From NCBI GenBank assembly GCA_905250115.1, contig CAJNOI010000093.1, positions 205,876 to 269,875 on the forward strand: a DNA stretch of 64,000 bases. The letters run 5' to 3'. Numbering within the stretch: the stretch's first letter is position 1; every line of letters starts with the position of its first letter. The position numbers were made by a program, and so were the translations under genes. The notes under the pieces are model-generated. The model had not been told where the DNA came from. It saw nothing but the letters and a program-made list of their open reading frames with translations, and ran no database searches. Positions 1 to 11,902 of the stretch are shown piece after piece. This DNA comes from Adineta steineri (Eukaryota; Rotifera; Eurotatoria; Adinetida; Adinetidae).

Positions 1-939
1 TTAATTAAAAATAAATTAAATCTGGTCATATGTCAATCAAGGGTAATATTCAGAAAATCTTCATTTTGAACTAAGATTGACTTTCGAAAAAGATTAAATA
101 TATTTATTATAATTTCTTTCTCAAAATAGAATTTCATTTTCTAATATTATTATTAAGATCAGATTAAAATATTTCTAATAACAATGAAAAGTAATTCTAT
201 TAGAGAATATTAATTAAATCTAGTATAGGAACATGTTCTTATTTAAATCTTCTTCATTAAGGGCATTTTCTCTTGTTTTTGTTTTTATCAAAAAAATGTC
301 CGTAAAATAGAATTAAAGAACAGTATGACACAAGTGATTCAATAATTAAAAAAAGTAATGTAGGATAATATATACCATGCTTTGAACGTTTTCATAATGA
401 AAGTGTCTCTTATGAATAATGAGAATTTTTTTTCATGATTATCAACTAGTATATTCATAATGTTGAAGACTAATTATTTGAAATAAATGAATAAATAGAA
501 TTGAAAATTCTTAAAACTTTCGAAAAATTCGAATTAAATGCAAACAGATCACATTATGATCGATATCTTTCAAAATTGTTTCAACAAATTCGATGTAACT
601 TTAATGAGATTTTTGTTTAATTGATATATTTTATTTTTCAATTTCAAGTACTTTATGAGAATAAATGAATGTGTTATTAAAATAGATGATTATATTCCGT
701 TTAATTTTCCCGTGTATAATATTAGTCTGATGAAGAAGAAGAAGAAGAAGAAGAAGAAGAAGAACTCGTGATGTAATAGAAAAAAAAGATGAGGACGTCA
801 TGGAAAGTTCGTGATCATATGATGTATGAGACATAAGATAATACGATTAAATATTGATAAATTTAGTTGATATAAATAAGATTGTTGTTAGTTTGTAAAT
901 ATGTAAATTTGATTTGATATTTTGAAGAGAAGAAGAAGA
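1..939. other. AT-rich intergenic DNA
   Basis: I see no supported gene here. The only clear structure is a GAA/CTT trinucleotide run at about 732-763. Short open frames in this stretch are low complexity. Confidence 0.6.
732..763. repeat. (GAA)n microsatellite
   Basis: About ten uninterrupted GAA units, directly visible. The run lies about 180 bp upstream of the GPCR gene and has no visible coding role. Confidence 0.9.
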
Positions 940-1851
940 ATGAGTGAAGAATTGTTTCATAATGTAAATCTTGGTTGGAATCAAATAACATTATCACGAA
1001 ATGAATTATTTTTAATAATTGTTCTTATTGGAATATTTCTTCATAGTTTATTATGGTTTCAATTATTAATTTATAAAATAAGAATAGATCTTACATTTTT
1101 CTTTAGTTTAACTTATTTATTAACTGATTTTATGATAATGTTAGCATTTATAATTCAATATATTATTCGTACAAATTTCCAAAGATCAACACATGGTTTT
1201 GTATGTTATTTTGAAGCATATTTTATTGTTTATATTGATATTATTGAAACAATATGTTTAACTTTTATTAGTATTTGTCGATATTATGAAATTGTATTGA
1301 ATAAAAATATTTATATAAATTATCGAAAATTAATTTTATTTATTTCAATAATTCTTGCAATTTTAATAATAATTAATATGTTTATTCAAAATTATTTTAG
1401 TTGGTCAATTGTTCTTGATGAAATCGGTTCAAGTTGTTCAATTAATAATAAAAATATTTATGTTATCATTTTCAATGAAATAATTTTCTTTTTTATTCCA
1501 ATAATTCTTTGTTTTTATTTAAATATTCAATGTTTAATTTATTTAAAAAAAAGAAATTGTTCAAAAATGAATAATAACAATTATAAATTAATCAATCGTT
1601 TTCTCATATTTTATATAATTTGGTTAATTCTTTGGGGACCATTTGTATTTATTGAACAATTTTATACAAAATTCATAACAAATCAAATTGAATTTATTGT
1701 TATTTTATTAACTACATTAGACAACACTATTGATGCAATTCTTGTTTCACATTTAGATCAACGTTTTAAAATTGTTTGGAAAAAAACTTATTCTTTAATT
1801 AAAACGAAATTAAAATTCAAAAGAACATTAAAAATACATTCAATTATTTAA
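940..1851 (+). CDS. rhodopsin-class (family A) GPCR, single exon
   Basis: An intact 303-codon frame rich in hydrophobic segments. The ATG at 940 (MSEELFHNVN) is preferred because the frame upstream of it only continues through an Arg run with no ATG. About seven membrane segments can be picked out. A Cys sits near the third helix (GFVCYFEAY) and another in the second extracellular loop (GSSCS), which fits the usual disulfide. The DRY box is replaced by CRYY, helix 6 carries WLILWGPFVF in place of CWxP, and the helix 7 NPxxY motif is degenerate (DNTIDAIL). This pattern fits the divergent, intronless peptide-receptor-like GPCRs that are numerous in bdelloids. It should act at the plasma membrane; the ligand is unknown. 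The size is normal for a short class A receptor. Confidence 0.8.
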   Translation: MSEELFHNVNLGWNQITLSRNELFLIIVLIGIFLHSLLWFQLLIYKIRIDLTFFFSLTYLLTDFMIMLAFIIQYIIRTNFQRSTHGFVCYFEAYFIVYIDIIETICLTFISICRYYEIVLNKNIYINYRKLILFISIILAILIIINMFIQNYFSWSIVLDEIGSSCSINNKNIYVIIFNEIIFFFIPIILCFYLNIQCLIYLKKRNCSKMNNNNYKLINRFLIFYIIWLILWGPFVFIEQFYTKFITNQIEFIVILLTTLDNTIDAILVSHLDQRFKIVWKKTYSLIKTKLKFKRTLKIHSII

Positions 1852-2410
1852 TTTCACTTTTTCAATTCAAAAAACATTATCATCATTATATATAATCGAA
1901 CTCTTTCTATCTTTCTATTAAATTATAAGATTCTCTATCACCATGAATTATTTGTGAACTAATTAAAGAGATAATAAAATTATTTGAAAATTAAAAGACT
2001 TCGTTGTTTCATTATTAATTCTAATAATAACAGAACTCTCTCTCTCTCATATACATAAAGAAGTCGAATATTTGAATTCATCAAGAAAGTGTAGAGAGTG
2101 ATCCTAGATAAAAATTCTTTTGTCGTTTCTATTTAATTCTCGAGTTTGTTTCTCTAATCGAAATTGAATAGAATTATTCCGTACATTTTTCAAATAATTT
2201 TTATTCCTAATTGTCAAACAATAATTAAAATATAAATTTCTGTAGGAATGATAGAATATATTTTAATAGTGAAATTGAAAAATATGTTAATTGAAAGTGA
2301 GAAAACGACTTGATATTATTTTTAATATAAATATACGTTTATTATAAATAATATTAACTATTAAAACTAAACTATAAAATCAAACTAAAATATAATTATT
2401 AAATAAATTG
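1852..2410. other. intergenic region between convergent genes
   Basis: AT-rich DNA between the 3' end of the GPCR gene (+) and the 3' end of the glutamate-cysteine ligase gene (-). It holds a short TC run near 2040. I see no gene. Confidence 0.6.
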
Positions 2411-5304
2411 TTAAAGTTTGTTATATGATGGTTGAGTATTTGGAACTGATTGTTTTTGATTAGCTATTTGTTGAATTAACCATATTAAATCATATTGAAT
2501 TTGTTCATTCACTATTGAATCATGTTTATATAATGGATGATTTTTAACATATTCTCTTATCCACATTGCATTTGTTAATATTGTTCCTAAAATAAAACGA
2601 GATAGAGAGAGAGAGAAATATATTTAATGTTACCATTAGCACGTTGAGAAATAAATTGAAGATAATTATCCATCGTTTGTCTTGTTGATGTATCAATATC
2701 TTCAAATGAATTTAAATAATTAACAACTAAAGATTTTAAACCAATAAAATTAGTCTAAAATAAAAAAAAAACATTTTTTGTTTAATAGAAAACAAATTCT
2801 CTTACTGAACCATTTATGATTTCATCCATTGACATTTCACGAGTTTCATGTTTTTTACAATTTCTATCTATGAAAATAAAAAAATAGAAAATATTTGTGA
2901 AAAATTGAGTTTAATAAAATGAATTAACCATGAAATATTTGAGTTGGAAAATGAAATTTATTCGTTTGAATATTATTTTTCATTTGAGCTCGTTCCATAT
3001 TTTCATTAACAAGAGAAATAGGCATTCGAAGATCAATATTATAAGATAGAATTGCTCGTGTTAATAAAGTCAAAAATACAGATAATGCTGCATTTTCAAA
3101 ATCAGTTATTTGTAACTAAATATTTATTTGATTTTTAGATTATTTTTTTTTAAAGTAAAAAAAGAAAAATAAAGACCTCCATTGGACGAAATTCAATACG
3201 CCAACCTAATGATGCTGAATCTTCTGATACAGGTGGTTTAAATCGAAGAGAATTCCAGACCATTGAATTTTGATTCTATTTTATTAACAAAATTATTTAA
3301 CAAATAAATAAATAAATAAATAAAAAGAAAATATTAAACCTCAAAAGCAAATCTATTTGATGGATTGTCTTTTGGATGAACTTGTTCATCAGTAACATAA
3401 AGTGGATCACGTAAAAATAAATGTGCAAAATGTTTTGCAACTGTTGATGGACAATCTAAATAAATAAATAAATATTAGAAAATAAAAAAAAATTAAAGAA
3501 AAAAAAAACAACTGAACTATTTTGAATTAATATTTGATAAACTTCTTGATCAATATTTAAATTCGTATCATTATAAATATCACTTGAATCAGATAAATAA
3601 CAAGGAACAGATGAATAACGTGATGAATTTAATAACTTCTTTTCAATTTCTTCTTTTGTTCGATCATCAGTTGTCGAACTAAGAATATTCCATCGACTAT
3701 CAACATTACTTAAATATCCACGCCATATTGGACATGATGTACTTAATGATAACTTAAATTCAAATTAGAAAATTTCTTTGAAATATTAAATAACGAAAAC
3801 ATACAAATATTGATGTAAGTGGTATTAATTGATCATAAAGATAAAGACTTTCATCAAATGATTGAGCTTGAAGTGTAACTTGTAAACAACAACATCCCCA
3901 ACCAATTGATGATGAATCTAAATGAATATAATTATCTTGAAGATTATTATTTACATAATCTTTCCAATTCGAAACACCATATGAAGAAAAATCATCACGA
4001 AATGGATTTGATGTATTCGTATCTTTTAAAACTAAATTTATTTTCATTATTAAATATAGATTAAATACAAAAGATTTACTTGGGACATTAACAGATACTT
4101 TCGATTGACGACGTTCAACTACATTTTGATTTAAAAACCTTTTTACAAGAAAAAAACAATGAAAATTTTTAAAATAATTTAATTAAAACAAACATTGTTC
4201 TTGGATAATTTGGTGTTTTATAATGATCTGAACAACAGATTGAATGTTCAAAACTATGTTCTGGATCACTTTCATATTCAGGATAAGTACATCGATTACA
4301 TCCTAATCTATTTCAGAAATATTCAAAATAAAAATATTCGATTTTATTTAAATTTAAATTTAACCTTGGAAATGCAGATATTGTTAAGATATATTCATTT
4401 TTATCAAGGAATTTTTCAACTTGTTCACGTCTAAAATAAGAATTGATTTTTTCATAATTTCTATTGATATATGAATTTCTTTTTTCAAATTAGATTTGAC
4501 GTCAAAAATAAAAGATTATTAAATTACTTTTCGTTAATAATCTTTAATAGAATTAAGAATATTTATATTGGGGAATGGATTCTATTGGAATAGACGAGAA
4601 TAAGACATGATGGATGTTATTATGAAGAACGAAAGAAAAGATAAATATGTTATACCATCGAATAGAATGAAAGAAAGAAGAGATTTACTTGGATAATATC
4701 AACGAGTCAATGTTAAAGATAAATCAAAAATATTCTAAGAACATATTTCTAAGTCACAAGAAAATAATAGAAAAATTAATTTTAATCTTTTTAATATAAA
4801 AAATATAATAAGAATTTCTAACCTTAATTTCATATTTGATTCAACTCTATTATAATGAAAGAAAAAAGAACCATAAGGTATTGATGGAATTCCTTCGATT
4901 ACAAAATTACAATCTTCAGCATGAAACATTATTGAAGATAATCTAAATAAAATCATTATTTTAGCTTTATTTTTAATAAGAATTTACTCATTTGAATCTA
5001 ATTGATTAAATTTGGATAAAATTTCATCAGCTTTAAGTAATAATTGGACACGTTTTGTTTTATGATCAAAACGAAGTAATGAATATTCAATCTTTAAATT
5101 AAATTATTTGATTTGATTTTTGTTGAAATAAAATGAAATCAAGAGAAAACTTACTTCATCACCCCAAAGAAAAGCATCATTTGTTCTATGACGATGTTTA
5201 TTTAATATTGTAATTAAATCATTAAGTGCATGATTTTTTAATATTGATCGATATGGTACAATTTCATTCCAAGTTAATGGACGACCAGTTGATAATACAC
5301 CCAT
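2411..5304 (-). CDS. GCLC: glutamate-cysteine ligase catalytic subunit, about 13 exons
   Basis: This enzyme joins glutamate to cysteine using ATP, the rate-limiting step of glutathione synthesis in the cytosol. The first exon (5304-5155) starts MGVLSTGRPLTWNE and ends TNDAFLWGDE, matching the family N-terminus and its WGDE motif. It splices in phase 0 to 5091-4988 (IEYSLLRFDHKTKR). Later exons give CNFVIEGIPSIPYG, an Asn/Val segment (VVERRQSKVSVNVP), IGWGCCCLQVTLQ followed by YLYDQL, CPIWRGYLSNVDSRW, DCPSTVAKHFAHLFLRDPLY, SLGWRIEFRPMEVYL and NIDLRMPISLVNENMERAQ. All are in the family order. Introns are about 50 bp, except longer ones near 4430-4830. The C-terminal exon ends PSYNKL with the stop at 2413-2411. 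The whole protein appears present and intact. Exact borders of the middle exons were not all fixed. Confidence 0.92.
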
Positions 5305-5780
5305 ACAAACTTTTATTTATCTTAAAAACAAAAGATCTTTATTTATTTCATATTGGAAAAGACAAAAACAATCAGTCAACAAACAACAAACAACAAACAA
5401 GAAACAGAATAAATCAATAGAAAATACCAAGAAGGAAAAACATCAATCTACATGATATTCATCACTTCCAAGGAAAACCTACTACCAATCATTATATACG
5501 AGAAGACATACAGATGGATAAATACCAAAAGGAAAAAAACAGAAAAACATAGAGAAAAAAAATAGAAGAGAGAGAGAGAGACAGAGAGAAAATATATCAT
5601 CGACAAAAATAATAAAGAAGAGAATTATCCATTAGGATAATACAAAGACTAAATATTACTAATAACTTTTTACTATTCTTTACTATTTAAGAGTCAATAA
5701 TTATTTTCAATTTTTTTATTTTATAAGATTATATATTTCAATATATACTCAAATCTTCTATACCGAATATCTTTCTTATA

Positions 5781-5800
5781 CACACACACACACACACACA
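5781..5800. repeat. (CA)10 microsatellite
   Basis: Ten perfect CA units, directly visible. Confidence 0.9.
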
Positions 5801-6254
5801 ACAAATAAGTACATTTTACTACTAATTTGATAATATTCCATGATAAGCTCATCTAATAAGAAAATAAATGTTTATCATAAGATAAATTAATTATTAAATG
5901 TAACACTTCATTTATTAATGAAATTCAATCAAGATTAATCAATAGAATATTTATATTAATTGAAAAGGGAAAAGCTTTAACTATTCTTTTCTTTTGAAAT
6001 CTTTTAGATAGAATATTGTGAACTATTCTTCGATTCTCTCTAATGAACATTTTTATTTCAATACAATGTCATTGATTTTTATTCTATTTTATTAAATAAT
6101 ATTTTTCTCATTGATAACATATCCTATTCTATATTATACAATTATATCAAAGGATAAAGAAAAATGTCTTCATAATTGAATTAATTAATATTAAAATATA
6201 TAATAAGAATATAATTTTGAGAGAATTTTTTATTATTATTTATCAAATATAATA

Positions 6255-6845
6255 GGATAGCTCATAATGAATGTTCTTCAGGCTATTTTTCATATTTTTC
6301 AGTCTAAAAAACGAAGATATTTTTATTATCTTGAATAGCTTTAATTATATAATCATATATGCAACGATGCAATTGATTTCTCTAAAAACTTGTTAATAGG
6401 ATTAGAATATTGTGAAAATATATATGAGATAGGAAGTTTTGTAGAGGAAAGTTTGCTCTACAAAATCCTTTAAGTGGTTTGTCAAATGTACTTTAAAAAT
6501 AGAAGATATTATTTGTTAATATAAATATTGTTGACAATGCTCTATCGAGATTTATTCAGAATATTAAAATATATTTGAGAGTTCGATTACACTGCTGCAG
6601 ACCAAACTTCCTTCTCATATATTTTCACAATATAGTCGTCATAAGATATGCTAATTCTACTAAAATTTTCTTGGAGAAATCGATTGGATCGTTGCATATG
6701 ATTATATAATCAAAGCTATTTAGGATAATAAAAATATCTACGTTTTGTAGACAATTTCAAAAATAATCTTCCTATTAAAAGAAAATTTTGTCTACGCTGA
6801 AAAATATGCAAAATACTCATCGATTCACTTATTTTGAGTGTCCTC
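6255..6845. mobile_element. imperfect long inverted repeat, MITE- or foldback-like
   Basis: The left arm (about 6255-6450) and the reverse complement of the right arm (about 6600-6845) share long blocks: tatttttattatc, then tagcttt(a/g)attatataatcata, then gcaacgat(g/c)caat(t/c)gatttctc, then atattgtgaaaatata. Outside these, both arms also share catatttttcag. The right arm carries an extra block of about 45 bp near 6755-6800. No open reading frame lies between the arms. The size and structure fit a non-autonomous DNA transposon relic or a large cruciform. I could not identify target-site duplications. Confidence 0.65.
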
Positions 6846-7335
6846 TGATAGAACTTAAATCAATAAATGAAATATTTGTGTATTATTGATTTTTTTTCCG
6901 CGATTTTTCTTTTCGTCCCATTTCATCAAAATAATATATTCGACGCGTCGATGAGATCTAAAAACACCTGGTATTTATACAGCTTATTATATTAAACTAT
7001 AATACCTATATGATAAAGTAGATTTTTCCGAGAAAAAGCCGTCATATTTTGAGTCCAAAGTATAATAAATAATAGAATATGAATATCAGATGGCATTTAA
7101 TCTCATCGATTTGTGGAATATAGTATATTGATGAAATACTATGATAAGAAAAGCCAGACGAAAACATTTTTAATAATAGTCAAATATTTCATTTATTATT
7201 TTAAGTCTTATAACAGGTGTTAACGTTCTTTCTGTCTCCGTCTGTCTGTCTCTCTGTGTATATATATCAATGTGTGAGTGTACTCAATTTCATTTTCATT
7301 CATAAAACTAAATCTTATACAGAAACTGCTCAATA

Positions 7336-8664
7336 ATGTTTATCATTATATTTTGTATGATTAATTTGTCAATGGTTATTAGTAAGAATGTTATTTACAA
7401 TCCTGGTAAGATTTGTTTTTATTTTACTATATCTAATTTTATTTTCATTTTCAATTTCTTTACATTAAAACTAAAAACAAAATTGTTAAATATCCGTTTT
7501 TATTTTCGATTATTTATACGAAATTTAATGTTAAAAACGATACAATTTACGAATGAATTCAATAAAATATTTCTTTTTGTTTTTTTTCTGTTGAAAAAAA
7601 AGATAAAATTGTCGAATTAATAGAATTATAAAAAATCGTATAAAAATAATTTTGATATGTTCTTTTTCAGCAGTATTTCCCATTGAACGTGAAATAGTGG
7701 TTGAAGAAAACGAAAGAAGTACACTTGATTGTACAAAATTTCCACGGGATATTGACATAATAAGATCACTTCCATTTCCTGTCCAACTAAGTCCGACAAG
7801 CACAGTGGCAAAAACTTTTGCGTTAATGAATAATAATAATGATGTTACTGAATTAACTATTTATAAAGAAAATTTGTTTCATTAAATATTTATTGTTTGA
7901 AAAATTTAATTTCATTAACAATTTATGAAACAAGATTTTATGAATTTAATTTGGATGATCAAACTGTTCGAAGTATACCAGCAGAAATTGGACAATTAAC
8001 ACTTCTTCGTACTTTACGTATTTATGATAGTCCAGTATTACATCTACCTAACGAGTTTGGAAATTTAAAACTATTAGGTACTCTCATAATTAAAAATAGT
8101 TCTTTATATGATTTACCAACTGCTATAGAAAATCTTTCTGTATTAACCACATTAGATTTATCTTATAATAATTTAAAAACATTACCATCAACAATCGCAT
8201 CATTAAGATCATTACAAACATTAGATATACAATCAAATCAATTAACATCGATTAACGAATTAAATAATATGAATTCATTGCGTTATTTATATGCTCAAAA
8301 TTGCAGTATTACTCATCTTCCTAAGATTATGTCACAGTTAATATATTTATATATGTCTTATAATCATTTACAAGATTTAATTGGTATAGGTACTTTAGGA
8401 ACTGTAAGTCAGATGAAAGATTTTGATTTCGGTTATAATCAAATTGATTTTATTGCACCAGAAATTTCTCGAATTATTCGTTACATACAAAAGTTATCAG
8501 TCAAACACAACCGATTAACATACTTGGCTAAAGAAATATATGATCAACCAAATGCAGCTACTACTTTTCTAGATATTAGTGAAAATTTATTTACTGGTGA
8601 TGAACTTAATTCTATCAAAGCAACAATAAAAATCAAATTACCGGCTATTAAAGTTACTTATTAA
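7336..8664 (+). pseudogene. secreted leucine-rich-repeat protein, frameshifted near 7880
   Basis: Exon 1 (7336-7405) encodes a signal peptide (MFIIIFCMINLSMVIS). It splices in phase to exon 2 at 7671 through GTAAGA and tttttcag. The exon 2 frame runs to a stop at 7883-7885, just after ELTIYKENLFH. The protein then resumes in another frame (LKNLISLTIYETRFYEF) and continues to the stop at 8662-8664. The downstream part holds about nine LRRs of the LxxLxxLxLxxNxLxxLP type (for example LSVLTTLDLSYNNLKTLP). No GT-AG intron explains the frame change, so a one-base indel, an assembly error or real pseudogenisation is likely. LRR proteins of this kind bind other proteins, here probably outside the cell. 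Confidence 0.7.
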
Positions 8665-9788
8665 AAACATCTATAACACCATAATATCAACATCAAACGA
8701 ACATCTTTTTTTGCTTAGAATTAGAAAAAAGTAGATTATTACTCAAATATATTTTATTTGAAATTAATAAAAGAAAAATATTTTTTTGTTGAATTTTCTA
8801 AATTTTTAAGTTGTTAATTGAACAAAGTCTTACTAACGTAGAACTTGAACAAAAACAATCGAAAGAAGCAAAGATAAGCATTAAATTCGCTTGTAATGGT
8901 AAGACAAATAAAAGATAGGGATTTAATATGTAGCCAACTGGTGAATCGATCGATAAAATATTGTATCATCGTAAAATTTGTGTTGGATATAGAATACAAC
9001 TATAAAGAATATATAAAACTGAAAAACTAAGAAAATAATCAGTACAAGATGATGGTTGAAGCATACGATCGCGTATTACATAGACATTGAGAATGTTTGT
9101 AATTATTGCAAAAATAAAATGAACCGTTGAATACAAATAGAAGCTTGATCTATTCTTTCAACAAGAGTATTCACATGTCATCAGTATTTCTAAGACACTA
9201 AAAAATCGACTTAAAAAGAAGAGAAATATATAGCTCTGATGTAAGTTTTCTTGGCAATCAATAAAACTTTGTTAGGAATTAAAAGAGAAAATGAGTTTGT
9301 GACCATTCAACAATTTTTTATTAAATAAATCGTAGACGTTAATAAACGTATCAAAAGTAATCTTCTCATAATTATCAATAAGCTATTATAATAAAGCTTA
9401 AGTACTTGACTATACTCAATACATTTTCTACAGTTTCTTTTATTTCTAAATGATTTATTAATTAAAAAAACCTGCATAAAATTTATCGAATTCGAATTCA
9501 ATAATTTTATCTTCTTTACATCAACACAATACTTGAGTTGTATAGATTTAATGAAAATCTTTTGCAAGACATATCAGTATAATAAGAATATAAATGGATA
9601 GGAATCTTATACTAATTTCGCTTCTTCTCACATCTGTATCATATATCTATACGTATAGGTTATGCAGTTCAAATTCTTTATTTAGTTAATAATAAGTGTA
9701 TAGAATTGTTCATGATTAAATAATTTGATTAAAAAATAATATTTTATGAATTAGTTTACGATAAGTAATATTGTTCTTTTGATTCAGA
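8665..9788. other. intergenic region, no gene seen
   Basis: AT-rich DNA between the LRR gene (+) and the kelch gene (-). The small open frames are not supported by composition or by similarity to known families. Confidence 0.6.
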
Positions 9789-10786
9789 TCAATACAGTTC
9801 GGCACTGTTAAGAAAACCACCATTATTATATCCACCAACTACTAGCACTTTCCCATTTGATAATACGGCTGCTGTATGGTTACGTCGTCCAGTATTCATG
9901 TTCGCTACGGTAGTCCAAGTACTTGCTGATGGGTCATATAATTCAGTGCTATTCAAATAAATAGTAGTACCATTAGTTCCACCAGTGATTAATACTTGTC
10001 CATTTGTTAATATGGATGCTGTGTGATATACGCGTCCAATAGCCATGTTTGATATAATTGTCCAGGTACCTGTTGATGAATTATAAAACTCAGCACTAAT
10101 AAGACCACTACTACTACTACTAAGTCCACCAGTAACTAATACTCTTCCATTTACTAATGTAGATGCAGTATGATGTACTCGTGGAACATTCATATTCCCT
10201 GTCATTGTCCAAGTACCTGTTGACGGATCATACAATTCAGTACTATTTAGAAGAGCACCATTATATCCACCGGCAACTAATACTTTTCCATTTGCTAATG
10301 TAGATGCTGTATGGCATACTCGTATAACATTCATGCTTCCTGTAGCTGTCCAGGTACCTGTCGTTGGGTCATACAATTCAGCACTTTTTAGTTGACTAGT
10401 GCTACTATATCCGCCAGTAACTAATACTTTTCCGTTTGACAGTATAGTTGCTGTATGACATAACCGTCCCGCAATCATATTTCCTGTGGTAGTCCACATA
10501 CCTGTTGATGGATCATATAATTCAGTACTGCTGAGATAACCTATACTACTATATCCACCAGTAACTAATACTTTACCACTTTGTAATAATACTGCTTTAT
10601 GTACGAAGCGTGTAGTACTCATATTTCCGGTCATTGTCCAAACTTCTGTTGATGGATCATATAATTCAGCACTATTTAGGTAACCATTAGCACTATTTCC
10701 ACCAGCAACTAGCACTGTTCCATTTGGTAAGGTAGATATTGTATGAGTAGATCGTGTAATGCTCATGCTTCGTGTAGTTCCCCATT
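9789..10786 (-). CDS. kelch-repeat beta-propeller protein, main exon (5' end unresolved)
   Basis: The exon encodes six full kelch repeats and a partial seventh, each of the form RxxHTAxxLxNGKVLVxGGY...LNSxELYDPSTGTWTxTGN. The reading frame enters through a good acceptor (gttttag before 10786) with residues EWGTTRS just ahead of the first Met at 10766. That Met is therefore probably internal and the true start lies in an upstream exon. The last repeat stops after NSAELY, without its final DPSTGTW strand. The W-containing N-terminal residues could supply that strand and close a seven-bladed ring (inference). Such propellers are protein- or carbohydrate-binding and are very numerous in bdelloids. 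The gene may be one unit with the Ser/Thr-rich stretch and the secreted exon at 11903-12197. Confidence 0.8.
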
Positions 10787-11052
10787 CTAAAACATAAATT
10801 GTCCATCGAACCGATATATCAAGAAAAATGGAGGATGTTAGTAAAGATGAAAAAGTGCTTCTATTTTTTTACCATTCCACACACTCAAGCTGACACTCTC
10901 ACTTTTCTGCCATGATTAAAATTCTACTGAGATTGCTAAATCCAGTCCTACTTCGAGGTATTCTTTATCTATCTAGAGAATGTTCAATCGCTAACATTGA
11001 AACCTTTTTGTGATCATTTGATCAAAATACTGTTTATAACATTACAAATTCT

Positions 11053-11335
11053 CTATTCTGTTACTGACTCGGCAATGGCGTTGTCGTTGATGAAGTTGTT
11101 GATGTTGATGTTGACGATGATGATGACGTTGATGATGATGTTGATGACGATGATGTTGATGCTGAAGTTGATGATGANNNNNNNNNNTGATGTTGATGAT
11201 GATGTTGAAGTGGATGTTGATGTTGATTTTGATGATGATGTTGAAGTTGATGTTGATGTTGTTGATGATGTTAATGATAAAGATGATGATGATGATGATG
11301 ATGCTGGCGATGATGATGCTGATGTCAACGTTGAT
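11053..11335. repeat. GAT/GTT low-complexity repeat, possible Ser/Thr linker on the minus strand
   Basis: Irregular trinucleotide repeat built from GATGTT and GAT units, broken by the gap at 11178-11187. Read on the minus strand it encodes long runs of Ser and Thr, like mucin-type linkers. Part of it stays open on both sides of the gap, although the frame across the gap cannot be known. On the plus strand it would encode Asp/Val runs. It lies between a secreted PAN-like exon and a kelch exon, both on the minus strand. It is either a linker-coding exon or a non-coding microsatellite. Confidence 0.6.
11178..11187. other. assembly gap (10 N)
   Basis: Ten N bases inside the GAT/GTT repeat. The true length is unknown, so reading frames cannot be followed across it. 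Confidence 0.98.
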
Positions 11336-11572
11336 GTAATTGGTATGTTTTGTTCTATATTGAGAAAATTAAATTAAAAATCCAGACAGAGGTGTGCTAT
11401 CACAGTCAGCTTAGATTTAGATAGCAAAACGGTAGCAGTAATCGATAAAAGTCTGTATGAGTGACAGCACGCTCTCCTTATAACAACTAAAAAAAGGTTT
11501 TCTAGTGCTTTTCGACACATTTATTGGAGGAATATTTTACATTAAAGTGAAACAGCACTGACAGAGAAGAAC

Positions 11573-11761
11573 ATGATTTCAAATGTATATACAAACCTAT
11601 TTTCTTCTGAGGTATTTCATCACAGATATATGTATTATATGATAGTTGAAACCGGTAAACTTCCACACAATATGCCTTTAGAAATAGCTTGTCTAGAGTC
11701 TTGTACAATTGAGAATGTAGAGATGATGTTAGAAAGCTCATTTCTGAATGATCATACGTAG
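11573..11761 (+). pseudogene. possible C-terminal fragment of a histidine acid phosphatase
   Basis: A short plus-strand frame contains HHRYMYYMIVET, a Met-Pro-Leu segment and LESCTIENVEMML. This resembles the C-terminal part of animal histidine-type (lysosomal or prostatic) acid phosphatases, where an EMYY strand is followed by P-x-x-L-PGC, a second Cys and a LERF/LExF helix. The catalytic RHGxRxP region is not present nearby, so this would be an isolated relic. The same stretch read on the minus strand is also open and phase-compatible with the secreted exon at 11903-12197, so the strand assignment is uncertain. Confidence 0.3.
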
Positions 11762-11902
11762 GACAACATGTACAAAAACTGATTCTTATCGACAAAAATT
11801 CCTAGGATACAAAAGTCTATTTTTGTGTTCTATTGATAATTCGATCGATCAAGTAAATCTTATCTCGATAGATTAGAATTATAGTATTTCTAGTCAACTT
11901 AC

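Larger units (their letters stand above)
5305..7335. other. AT-rich intergenic region with an inverted-repeat element
   Basis: About 2 kb between the divergently transcribed GCLC and LRR genes. It contains a (CA)10 run at 5781-5800 and the inverted repeat at about 6255-6845 (listed separately). I see no convincing coding sequence. Confidence 0.6.

Noticed and set aside
4195-4434. Plus-strand 79-codon frame
   Set aside because: It lies over GCLC exons encoded on the minus strand.
11053-11328. Asp/Val-rich plus-strand protein across the gap
   Set aside because: It is a translation of the GAT/GTT repeat on the less likely strand, and the frame is unknown across 10 N.
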